In this document: positions 6,431-13,530 of the stretch, one piece after another
How the letters are laid out: the number at the start of each line of letters is the position of its first letter
Numbering within the stretch: the stretch's first letter is position 1
From: an uncultured Atopobium sp.
GTDB taxonomy: Bacteria; Actinomycetota; Coriobacteriia; Coriobacteriales; Atopobiaceae
Reading direction: 5' to 3'
Length of the DNA: 16,845 nt
Assembly (NCBI GenBank): GCA_946647055.1
Contig: CAMPCT010000022.1
Span: 1-16,845 of the forward strand
The notes under the pieces: model-generated
The model's input: the letters and a program-made list of their open reading frames with translations, nothing else
The model's database searches: none
Told to the model about the DNA's origin: nothing
Position numbers and translations under genes: made by a program

Positions 6431-7467
6431 AAGATCGACTCGAAGGCGGCGACGAACCTCTCGCTCACCATGGCGAACTCGTCATCCGAGAGCCTCTCGG
6501 CACCGTCGTTGACGCAGATGGTCGAATACCGCCTTCGCTCTATGTCGCCCGCGATGTCCGCATAGTTGTCGAGGGTGCAGTTGACATAGCGACCAAGCTT
6601 GCTCCGCCGCTCTGACGCGGCGATGCCCTTTGCGATCTGCCACTCGTAGAAGAGACTCTGGGTCACATCCTCGTAGCTACGGAACCTGTGATGCGACGTC
6701 CGCCCCAGAATCTCGGGCTCACGCTCCCAAACCTCCTCATAGGTCGACTTGAGGTACGCGGCGGGCACATGGGGGCTCGACATCCCGGGAAACCACCCAA
6801 ACGGCAGGAGCGAGAGGTTATAGAGGGATTCCTTGAGGCCGACCTTCCAAGGCGCATACCAACTGGCGAAGTTGCGAGCGACCGATGAGCGCTTGTCGAA
6901 GTTTCGGTTGATGGCCATGATGTTGTTGAGGGTGACGTGCGCGTAAGGGTCGTCGTTGCGCGGGACCGTGAACGAGATGCGCGCGTTTGCGACGGGGGCG
7001 CCACCCCTGAAGTACTGCGCTTGGCTGACGGGCCTGAGCAGGTACATATCATCGTTGAAGTAGACGAAGTGCTCGGAAAGCCCGGGAATCCTGTGGAGGT
7101 TCATCTCGAGCGGGCGGGGCGAGAACACGGGCAGGCAGTCCTCGGGGACAAAGTCCTCGTGCCTCACCCAGACGAGCTTCTTGGCAGAGGGGTCGAGCCA
7201 GGAGGGGAACTGGCCATTGGTCACGAAGAAGACCCTGTTGACCCACGGGGCACAGCGCTCGACGCCCCTAAACCAGTAGCGAAGAAGCCCATAGTCGCGA
7301 TAGCGGCGATCCGTAGCATCGATGCCGCCCTCTTGTGCCTTGGGGAGATAGCTGAGCATGCTCTGGCGCCACTCGGGGTCGGACCCATCGACCCAAGGGA
7401 TGACAAAGTCGATGGGATGCCCCTCTTGGGAAGCCCCCCTCATACCCCTGTGCGGCCTCAGGCCCAT
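6403..7467 (-). CDS. Stealth-family sugar-phosphate transferase (surface polysaccharide)
   Basis: A 354-residue protein of the Stealth family, which transfers hexose-1-phosphate units from nucleotide sugars to build phosphodiester-linked capsules (and is related to the human GlcNAc-phosphotransferase). CR1 is IDFVIPWVDGSDPEW (19-33). CR2 runs from about 55 to 155 with DYGLLRYWFRGVERCAPWVN, FFVTNGQFPSWL and HFVYFNDDMYLLRPVS. The CR3 region is about 177-205 (HVTLNNIMAINRNF), and CR4 is SHHRFRSYEDVTQSLFYEW (258-276). The start at 7467 is favoured because GGAGG lies five bases upstream; the ATG at 7479 has no such signal. It is 55 bp downstream of the lyase-glycosyltransferase gene on the same strand with no terminator between, so both are probably co-transcribed. 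No membrane segment is seen; it should act in the cytoplasm or at the inner membrane face. Confidence 0.92.
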   Translation of the reverse strand: MGLRPHRGMRGASQEGHPIDFVIPWVDGSDPEWRQSMLSYLPKAQEGGIDATDRRYRDYGLLRYWFRGVERCAPWVNRVFFVTNGQFPSWLDPSAKKLVWVRHEDFVPEDCLPVFSPRPLEMNLHRIPGLSEHFVYFNDDMYLLRPVSQAQYFRGGAPVANARISFTVPRNDDPYAHVTLNNIMAINRNFDKRSSVARNFASWYAPWKVGLKESLYNLSLLPFGWFPGMSSPHVPAAYLKSTYEEVWEREPEILGRTSHHRFRSYEDVTQSLFYEWQIAKGIAASERRSKLGRYVNCTLDNYADIAGDIERRRYSTICVNDGAERLSDDEFAMVSERFVAAFESIFPEKSSFEL

Positions 7468-7522
7468 GTGCGCCTCCATCGCAAATCATTCTGTGGAAGG
7501 AATATAGCATGTCCGGCCATCG

Positions 7523-10402
7523 TCAAAGGATCCTCTCCCATTTTCGGACGATGTTCTCGGTCGAGAACTCCCAGGCGCGCTGCATGGCATTGCGCTCGAT
7601 CGACGCGCGGAGGGTGGGGTCACCATCGAGCCTGCACATGGCCCGGGCGAGGGCCTGCGCATCGCCCACGGGGACGAGCAGGCCATCCACCCCATCATGG
7701 ATGAGCTCGTCCGACCCCGTGCAAGCCGTCGAGATGCACGCGATGCCCATGAGCATCGCCTCGATGAGGGCGTTCGACTGGCCCTCGAAGTCCGAGGAGA
7801 GCACGAACATCTCGGCATCGCGGATGGCCTCGTGGATGTCGGTCCTGAAGCCCTCGAGATGCACGAAGTCGGAGATGCCCAGCTCCTCGGCCAAACCGAT
7901 CAGCTGCTCTCGGTTGCCGCCGTTCTTCTCGTCGCCATAGATGTGCAGATGGTGCTGCGGGTGGCTCTCGTGGAACATGGCGAAGGCAGAGATGAGCAGC
8001 GGATGGTTCTTCTGCTCGTTGAGCCTTCCGACGGTCACGATCCGCTTGGTGCGTTGCTCGCTCGCATGGCAGGTCACCTCTACCGGGTTCGAGATGATGC
8101 TGTGCCCTCCTCGCGTCTCCTCCTCGAACAAGCCGGCGACCTTCTTTGTCTGGAACACGACATGATCGGCCTTGGCATAGCTGCTTCGCATTCTCTCGAA
8201 GTACTCGACGGGCTTCGCAGCGGGGTCGTTGCGCTCCGACATGACCTTGCGCCTTCCGCCATAGCGGGCATTGAGCAGGTTGGGGGTGATCAGCATGCTC
8301 ACCGTGGCATCGACGCCACGCAGCTTGGAGAAGTAGCTCAGGAGGACGCGCTTGCTCACGAACTTCCATGCCCTCTTCGCAAAGCGGGCCAGCCTCCCGC
8401 CCAGCGGCTTGAGCCAGCGGGGCTCTGCGGCGCAGATGGCCGTGACCTTCTTTCCTATGGGGTAGGTGACCGTCTTCCGGTCCAGGTACACGAGCCACAC
8501 GCGGTGACGCTCGCTCAGGCTGGTCGCAAGCCTGCATCCCACCCGCTCGGCGCCTCCCCCGCCAAGGGAGGAGACGAGGAAGAGGATTTTCTTGGAGCGA
8601 AAGTCCGCACCAAGCCGGTTGCCGTCCTTGCGTTCGGCCGTACGCTGCCCATGCACGTCGATGCTGCCGTCCGCCCTGCGGGTCACGGTGACGTGGCCCT
8701 CGTTCTCCTCCGGCTCATAGAGGCACTCCCTCACCCACTCCGGTTCCCGCGCAGTCCTGAAGAAGAAGTTGCAGCTTCTCTTCTCGCCATTGCCCTGGGC
8801 GGTGCAGTAGTGGAGGCGACAGGCGGGATTGGAGTTGGACGAGAACCCAAACCGATGATTGCCAAACGCGAGGCAGTTCCAGACCTCGTGGGCGACAGAC
8901 TGGTTCTCGCCGCCCAGCTTGAAGCCGGAACTCCTTCCCAACTGGTCCGCATCCGAAACGGTACCGTTCTCGTAGGCCACGCAGCTGTCGAGCTCCACGG
9001 CGCCGATGGGACCAAAGAGGGACTTCGAGTACAGGTCGAAGCCGTCATCGACGTTGTGGTGGGCAATGCAGCGATAGAAGGTGTTGCCAGGCCCAATGCG
9101 CAACTTCGCCCCAAAGCCATCCGCGTTGTTCCTCATGGGGTCGCAGTTGTCATGGCTGTCGCAGTCACGCACGAAGTTGTCCCTTGGCCACAGGTCAGGG
9201 TCCACCCCCACTGGCGCGATGATCAGGATGCCCGTATCTGCGTTGCCATATGCCTCGCAGTCGCGAATGTGGTTCCCGCTACCGCAGATGGTGAGTCCAG
9301 ACAGCGGGCTCTTGGTGAGGACGAGGCCGGACACCTCCCAGTTGTCTCCCGCAAGCACGAGGAGGGGCTCCCCCGGCGCAAGGTTCGACCCCTCGATGAC
9401 CGCCTCGCGTGGATGCTCCGCCACCAGTCGGATGCGCTCGAAGGGCGTCCCGTCGTGCCCGCGAGGAACGACGAGGGGACCATCGGGCACATAGGTCCCA
9501 CGGGCAAGCAGGATGGTGGTGCCCCGGCCAGCGATGCGGAGGGCGGCACGAAGGCTCAGGGGGCGTTCCGGGCTTCCGTCTCCCCCGTCCGATCCGTCGG
9601 GCGAGACGCGCAGCACGACATTGCGTCGCAGGCCCTCGTCTTGGGAGGTGGCGTCCTCGATGAGCCCCTTGGGGAAGGGGTAGTCGGGAATGGTGCTGCG
9701 CAGGCCGTCTTCCGGCGTGTGGCTCATGGATCCCGGCGAGGTCTCGAACGTCCAGTCCTCGACCTCCAGCCTGACGTTTCTTGCGGCGGCGAATCCGACG
9801 CAGACCGACGACTCGTCCTGTTTGGTCAGGAAGTCGCATCCGGGGACGCGAAGGGACTCCCCGCCACATGTCGCCACGAGGCCCTCGTCATCCTTTGCGA
9901 ATGTCAGGGTGATGGCCTCTCCCGCCAACGGCTGGGAGCCCACGAGGTCAAAGGTCCGGCTCTGGTCGAGCGTGCGCATGACGTCGAAGTCCTTTGCCTG
10001 GGGGCTCGTGTAGCCCGCGACGACCTGGACGCCAAGGGTGCGGCTGCGTCCAAAGCAACCAGCCATCGCATAGTTCCTGTGCCGGCACCAAATGTCATCC
10101 GAGGCATCCGTGTCTGCGATGACGATCCCATAGCCGCTCTGATAGTCCCCGCCATCCCCAATCCCGCTGGCACGAAGCGTCGCGGTGACTTTGAAGTTGG
10201 TAGTGGAGGGATCGAGCTTGCTATAGAGGAAGAGGAAGCTGTCCTCCGAGTCGCTGAACTTCCCAGACTGCGCCTCGATTGTGGCGGCACGCGGCAGCTC
10301 GCCCACCTCAAGGCCCTCCCGTGAGGGAAGGACCTCGAGCCTCTCGTCGAGGATCGAGACGATTCCCTGGGCATTGCCCATTGCCCCCACGTGCCATGTC
10401 AT
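7523..10402 (-). CDS. Fusion protein: PL9-type beta-helix polysaccharide lyase joined to GT4 glycosyltransferase
   Basis: A 959-residue protein in one uninterrupted frame. Residues about 40-222 look like a beta-sandwich, carbohydrate-binding-type region. Residues about 261-583 are a right-handed parallel beta-helix of the pectate lyase family 9 type. Residues about 604-959 are a family-4 glycosyltransferase, starting KKILFLVSSLGGGGAERV and carrying the E-x7-E motif at E873/E881 in SSDFEGQSNALIEAM. In the lyase part D428 (NADGF), D452, D453 and D456 (VDDGFD) and K495 (GFKLGG) have nearly the spacing of the calcium ligands and catalytic lysine of Pel9A. No signal peptide is visible. The ATG at 10402 is taken as start with AAGGG ten bases upstream; TTG at 10408 is possible. 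It heads a probable operon with the Stealth gene, suggesting a role in making or trimming a surface polymer. The domain fusion is unusual. Confidence 0.9.
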   Translation of the reverse strand: MTWHVGAMGNAQGIVSILDERLEVLPSREGLEVGELPRAATIEAQSGKFSDSEDSFLFLYSKLDPSTTNFKVTATLRASGIGDGGDYQSGYGIVIADTDASDDIWCRHRNYAMAGCFGRSRTLGVQVVAGYTSPQAKDFDVMRTLDQSRTFDLVGSQPLAGEAITLTFAKDDEGLVATCGGESLRVPGCDFLTKQDESSVCVGFAAARNVRLEVEDWTFETSPGSMSHTPEDGLRSTIPDYPFPKGLIEDATSQDEGLRRNVVLRVSPDGSDGGDGSPERPLSLRAALRIAGRGTTILLARGTYVPDGPLVVPRGHDGTPFERIRLVAEHPREAVIEGSNLAPGEPLLVLAGDNWEVSGLVLTKSPLSGLTICGSGNHIRDCEAYGNADTGILIIAPVGVDPDLWPRDNFVRDCDSHDNCDPMRNNADGFGAKLRIGPGNTFYRCIAHHNVDDGFDLYSKSLFGPIGAVELDSCVAYENGTVSDADQLGRSSGFKLGGENQSVAHEVWNCLAFGNHRFGFSSNSNPACRLHYCTAQGNGEKRSCNFFFRTAREPEWVRECLYEPEENEGHVTVTRRADGSIDVHGQRTAERKDGNRLGADFRSKKILFLVSSLGGGGAERVGCRLATSLSERHRVWLVYLDRKTVTYPIGKKVTAICAAEPRWLKPLGGRLARFAKRAWKFVSKRVLLSYFSKLRGVDATVSMLITPNLLNARYGGRRKVMSERNDPAAKPVEYFERMRSSYAKADHVVFQTKKVAGLFEEETRGGHSIISNPVEVTCHASEQRTKRIVTVGRLNEQKNHPLLISAFAMFHESHPQHHLHIYGDEKNGGNREQLIGLAEELGISDFVHLEGFRTDIHEAIRDAEMFVLSSDFEGQSNALIEAMLMGIACISTACTGSDELIHDGVDGLLVPVGDAQALARAMCRLDGDPTLRASIERNAMQRAWEFSTENIVRKWERIL

Positions 10403-10425
10403 AGACAAGCAACCCTTCGTGTCTC

Positions 10426-10445
10426 CCTGCCGGCATGCCCGCAGG
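10426..10445. promoter_or_regulatory. 20-bp palindrome in the intergenic region between the lyase-GT gene and cysE
   Basis: CCTGCCGGCATGCCCGCAGG is self-complementary except for one central C/C pair. It lies 24 bases before the fusion-gene ATG and about 165 bases before cysE in a 209-bp divergent intergenic region. It could be an operator or a leader hairpin that covers the fusion-gene 5' end. No convincing sigma-70 promoter was seen in the region. Confidence 0.3.
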
Positions 10446-10611
10446 CCTCATGTCGGACTCGGATTCGTCCTTACATGGTATCCCAATGCATCGCCGCGGA
10501 AAGGCGCCCCCTTCATTGGTTCAGGCTCGTTTCCTCGTACGACCCAGCAGATGGCTTGTGGTAGCTTTGTCAACAGCAACAAGCCCGGTGCAAACCATAG
10601 AAAGGCCGCCC

Positions 10612-11529
10612 ATGAACTCAACCGACCTCGAGAGGACCACCGTCGCCTTCATGGAGGGCTATGACGCCGAGGAGATCTTCTTCAAGGAGCACAAGCGCAT
10701 CTTCCCGCGCCGCGACGTCATCTACCAGCTCATGGACGAGATTCGCTGCCTCATCTTTCCCGGCTACTTCGACGACGAGTCCGCCGCGGGCGTAAGCAGC
10801 CGTACGCTTGTCTCGGAGCGTCTGCTGCACATCGAGCGCATCCTCTGCGAGCAGGTCCGCCGCGCACTGCTCTATGGCAATCCGCGCCTGAGCAACAAGG
10901 AGGCGTACGCCGAGGCGGAGCGCATCACCGGGGAGTTCCTCGCAGAGCTTCCCAACATCCAGCTTCTCCTGCTCAAGGACGTCGAAGCCGCCTTCAACGG
11001 CGATCCGGCCGCAACCGGGCGCGAGGAGATCGTCCTGTGCTACCCGGGCATGCGCGCCATCATGGTCCACCGCATCGCCCACGAGCTCTACGTGCGCAAC
11101 GTGCCCCTCATCCCCCGCCTCATGAGCGAGCGCGCCCACAGCGAGACCGGCATCGACATTCACCCAGGCGCCACCATCGGCGAGTACTTCTTCATCGACC
11201 ACGGCACGGGCGTCGTCATTGGCGAGACCACCACGATCGGCTCCCACGCCAAGATCTACCAGGGCGTCACACTGGGCGCCACCTCCACGCGCAAGGGGCA
11301 GGCACTCGCGGGCAAGAAGCGCCACCCCACGCTGGGCGACTACGTCACGGTGTACTCAAACGCAAGCGTCCTCGGTGGCGACACGGTCATTGGCTCTGGG
11401 TCCGTCATCGGCGGCTCCGCCTTCGTGACGGAGTCCGTGCCCGAGAACGCACGCGTGGGCGTGAAGGACCAGGAGATCGTCGTGCGTCAGTATGGGAAGC
11501 CCGAACCCGCCTGGTGCTACCAGATCTAG
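10612..11529 (+). CDS. cysE: Serine O-acetyltransferase
   Basis: A 305-residue enzyme that acetylates L-serine with acetyl-CoA, the first step of cysteine synthesis. The N-terminal helical domain covers about 1-165; the left-handed beta-helix of hexapeptide repeats runs from about 180 to 280. Active-site features are D182 (TGIDIHPGATIG), H197 (IDHGTG) and KKRHPTLGD with H238. VVIGETTTIGSHAKIYQGVTLGA is the typical core. The protein is about 30 residues longer than the enterobacterial enzyme, mainly at the N-terminus, where FFKEHKRIFPRRDVIYQLMDEIRCLIFPGYF resembles the longer serine acetyltransferases of anaerobes. The start at 10612 has GAAAGG six bases upstream; the open frame continues to 10435 without a second good start. 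A conventional T-box or cysteine-related leader was not found in the 209 bp upstream. Confidence 0.94.
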   Translation: MNSTDLERTTVAFMEGYDAEEIFFKEHKRIFPRRDVIYQLMDEIRCLIFPGYFDDESAAGVSSRTLVSERLLHIERILCEQVRRALLYGNPRLSNKEAYAEAERITGEFLAELPNIQLLLLKDVEAAFNGDPAATGREEIVLCYPGMRAIMVHRIAHELYVRNVPLIPRLMSERAHSETGIDIHPGATIGEYFFIDHGTGVVIGETTTIGSHAKIYQGVTLGATSTRKGQALAGKKRHPTLGDYVTVYSNASVLGGDTVIGSGSVIGGSAFVTESVPENARVGVKDQEIVVRQYGKPEPAWCYQI

Positions 11530-11538
11530 GGAATCACG

Positions 11539-11575
11539 AAGGGGGTACTCCCTTTCGCAAGGGGTACTCCCTTTT
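11539..11575 (+). terminator. Terminator of cysE built from two near-copies of a self-complementary unit
   Basis: AAGGGGGTACTCCCTT and AAGGGGTACTCCCTT are direct repeats that also pair with each other (one G-U pair, one bulge), with loop TCGC and a TTTT tail at 11572-11575. The structure can also fold as two small hairpins. It lies between convergent cysE and the SRAP gene and serves cysE best. Confidence 0.88.
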
Positions 11576-11582
11576 GTGTAGC

Positions 11583-12179
11583 CTACTCTGGCGTGGCATC
11601 CAGGTGGATGCCCGAGCGGTCTGCCAGCCCGGCAAAGCCCGACCCCAGCCACAGCGACGACTCCCCCGGTCCCAGCACCAGCGGCATGCGCTGATGGATG
11701 GGTGATACGTCGGCGTTGGGACGCGTGGTCACCACCGAGAACCGCCCGTCCTGCTGCACGCCTGCGAGCAGGAACACCTGGCTTCCCGGGAGGGTGAAGC
11801 GCACCTGGGGACGACGCTGGTCCGAGCGGGTCCAGTGCTCGTAGAAGCCACGTACCGGTACCAGGCAGCGGCCACGCAGGACCGGCTCGGCCCACAGCCC
11901 CTCCCCCGATCGTGCCTGTGCGAGGGCGGTCTCGATGCGCGTGTTGAACACCAGCTTGGACCCATTGCCCGAGGGGACGTCAAAGCCCCACGTAAGTTCG
12001 ACCGCCTGGAGACCACCCACATCGTCTGGCACGAAGAGCGGCAGCTGATGGCCGGGGTAGGCATCGGGGACCACCAGGTCCGGGTCGCGCCGTGGGACGC
12101 GTGCGTGCCCGGTGAGCCTCATCTCGCGAAGCGCCGCCTCAAGCTCCACCAGGATGAGCGGCGCGATCCTGTGACACAT
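11583..12179 (-). CDS. SRAP-domain protein (YedK/HMCES-type abasic-site DNA crosslink)
   Basis: A 198-residue protein of the SOS-response-associated peptidase family. These proteins bind abasic sites in single-stranded DNA and form a protective thiazolidine crosslink through the cysteine exposed after removal of Met1. Here the protein begins MCHRIAP, giving that Cys2, and it has the other catalytic positions: N79 in FNTRIETA, E114 in GFYEHW, and H162 in PIHQRMP. TWGFDVP and GRCLVPVRGFYEHW are family hallmarks. The frame stays open far upstream, but only the ATG at 12179 places the cysteine at position 2, and GGGGGAGGG lies just before it, which decides the start. It is divergent from the SGNH lipoprotein gene with 90 bp between the two starts. 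No LexA-type operator was recognised. Confidence 0.94.
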   Translation of the reverse strand: MCHRIAPLILVELEAALREMRLTGHARVPRRDPDLVVPDAYPGHQLPLFVPDDVGGLQAVELTWGFDVPSGNGSKLVFNTRIETALAQARSGEGLWAEPVLRGRCLVPVRGFYEHWTRSDQRRPQVRFTLPGSQVFLLAGVQQDGRFSVVTTRPNADVSPIHQRMPLVLGPGESSLWLGSGFAGLADRSGIHLDATPE

Positions 12180-12269
12180 GTCCCTCCCCCGTTCGGCAGA
12201 ATCGGCGGACACCATACCTATCAGCAAGATGATAATCGGTGAGAGCATCCTCGTGTCGAAGGGGGAAGG

Positions 12270-12962
12270 ATGAAGGGGCGTCTCACAGCGATCATCGCCC
12301 TCGTTGGGGCGTTCGCCATTGCGCTCGCGACGCTTTCCGCCTGTGCGCAAAACGAGCAAGCTTCTGGCCTGCGCATCTCTTGCGTAGGCGACTCCATCAC
12401 CTATGGCTTTGGCCTCGAGGGCAGCCCCGACGAGGTCTGGGTGACGCGCCTCCCCGAGTTTCTCGGCGACGGTTGTCAGGCCACCAACTACGGGGTCTGT
12501 GGGGCCTGCGTCCTCTCCGGTCGCAGCCTCACCTGGGCAAAGAGCGAGGTGGCGGGGGAATTCTGGCAGGCAGACGAGGACATCGTGGTGCTGATGCTGG
12601 GCACCAACGACGCAACCGCACTCACATGGGACGCAGAGCGCTTCGAGCGTGAGTACGAGGAGCTGGTCACGCGCATCCAAGACAAGCCCTGTCACCCCCG
12701 CGTCTATGTCGTCATCCCGCCACGCGTGTTCATCGATCACCCGCTTCCCACGACACCAGACGACATGATCTTGGAGGGCGAGGTTGTCCCCATCATCCTG
12801 CGCGTCGCGGAGCGTGCGGGCGTCGAGGTCATCGACCTGCGCACACCCACCACTGACCACCCCGAGTGGTTTGACGACGGCCTCCACCCCAACGCGACGG
12901 CAAACGAGGTCATGGCGCAGGTGGTCGCGAAGGCAATCGCCGACGGGGAGGCACGGCCATGA
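12270..12962 (+). CDS. SGNH/GDSL-family hydrolase lipoprotein
   Basis: A 230-residue protein with a lipoprotein signal (basic MKGR, hydrophobic core, lipobox LSAC with C25), so it should be anchored on the outer face of the membrane. The mature part is an SGNH hydrolase: block I CVGDSITYGFG with nucleophile S42, block III GTND with N113, and block V DDGLHPN with D203 and H206. Block II is NYGVCGACV around 73-81. Such enzymes remove acyl groups from sugars, lipids or cell-wall polymers; the substrate is not evident. GAAGGGGGA lies just ahead of the ATG, and GATAAT at 12231-12236 is a possible -10. Its stop overlaps the next gene by four bases (ATGA), showing translational coupling to the membrane methyltransferase-like protein. 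Confidence 0.9.
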   Translation: MKGRLTAIIALVGAFAIALATLSACAQNEQASGLRISCVGDSITYGFGLEGSPDEVWVTRLPEFLGDGCQATNYGVCGACVLSGRSLTWAKSEVAGEFWQADEDIVVLMLGTNDATALTWDAERFEREYEELVTRIQDKPCHPRVYVVIPPRVFIDHPLPTTPDDMILEGEVVPIILRVAERAGVEVIDLRTPTTDHPEWFDDGLHPNATANEVMAQVVAKAIADGEARP

Positions 12963-13444
12963 GGATCGTTCGGGACATCGCCGGATATCTGATGGGCCTC
13001 ATGCTGTTCGTGGCTCTTGTCCCCGCGATCATGTGGTGGGTGGCAGGTGGGGCACATCCCACCACGCCGAGGCTGGTCGTCTTCGCCGTCATTGCCGTCA
13101 CGGGCATTGGCCTCAGCGTCTGGTCCATCGTCTACATGAGGCTCGTTGGCAGGGGAAACCCCATGGACGCGTTCAACCACGAGGTGGCGCCGCGCACCAG
13201 TGCGCTCATGACCGAGGGGCCCTATCGCATCTGTCGCAACCCCATGCTCCTTGGGGTGCTCGTCTACTACCTTGGCGTCGTCGTCCTGCTGGCCTCGCCC
13301 AAGGCCGCCCTGGTGTTCGTTGCGTACTGTCTCATCATGGCGGTGCAGGTCAGGGCGGAGGAGGCACGCCTGGAACGGGACTTTGGCGAGGAGTACCGAC
13401 AGTATTGTGCGCACACGAAGCGACTCATCCCCTTTGTCTGGTGA
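12959..13444 (+). CDS. Integral membrane methyltransferase-like protein (isoprenylcysteine carboxyl methyltransferase fold)
   Basis: A 161-residue protein with about four membrane helices (roughly 8-30, 38-60, 94-112 and 113-130). The C-terminal half carries the signature of the ICMT/PEMT/NnrU-like superfamily: MTEGPYRICRNPMLLGVLVYYLG, then a helix, then EEARLERDFGEEYRQYCAHTKRLIPFVW. In relatives, the GPYRxxRNPM loop and the EExxLxxxFGxxYxxY helix bind S-adenosylmethionine at the cytoplasmic face. Bacterial members methylate lipids or are of unknown function, and no prenylated protein is expected here. Its ATG overlaps the stop of the SGNH lipoprotein, so the two are made together and may modify the same envelope lipid or polymer. 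No terminator follows before the next promoter. Confidence 0.85.
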   Translation: MRIVRDIAGYLMGLMLFVALVPAIMWWVAGGAHPTTPRLVVFAVIAVTGIGLSVWSIVYMRLVGRGNPMDAFNHEVAPRTSALMTEGPYRICRNPMLLGVLVYYLGVVVLLASPKAALVFVAYCLIMAVQVRAEEARLERDFGEEYRQYCAHTKRLIPFVW

Positions 13445-13462
13445 CCAGTCCAACAGCCGGCG

Positions 13463-13493
13463 TCGATACCAAGCGATTCGTCGCCCGTATAAT
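13463..13493 (+). promoter_or_regulatory. Sigma-70-type promoter of the prephenate dehydratase lipoprotein gene
   Basis: A perfect TATAAT (13488-13493) with TCGATA (13463-13468) 19 bases upstream lies between the methyltransferase-like gene and the lipoprotein gene. The leader from the expected start site near 13500 would be about 30 bases. The -35 and its spacing are imperfect, but the -10 is consensus in G+C-rich surroundings. Confidence 0.55.
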
Positions 13494-13530
13494 GGGCTGG
13501 TAGTGCCCACCATCGTCCAAGGAGCCCGAC

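Noticed and set aside
7697..10324. An 875-codon plus-strand frame opposite the lyase-glycosyltransferase gene
   Set aside because: It is long only because the third codon positions are G+C-rich; no motif, no Shine-Dalgarno, and the minus strand shows two recognisable enzyme domains.
10403..10611. T-box or other riboswitch upstream of cysE
   Set aside because: No T-box core sequence, specifier stem or antiterminator-terminator pair could be recognised in the 209-bp region.
11539..11575. Direct repeats as a mobile-element or CRISPR signature
   Set aside because: The two 15-16-base copies pair with each other, end in a T-run and sit right after cysE, so a terminator explains them.
12180..12887. 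N-terminal extension of the SRAP gene to 434 codons
   Set aside because: It would bury the catalytic cysteine, which must be residue 2, and it overlaps the SGNH lipoprotein gene antisense.
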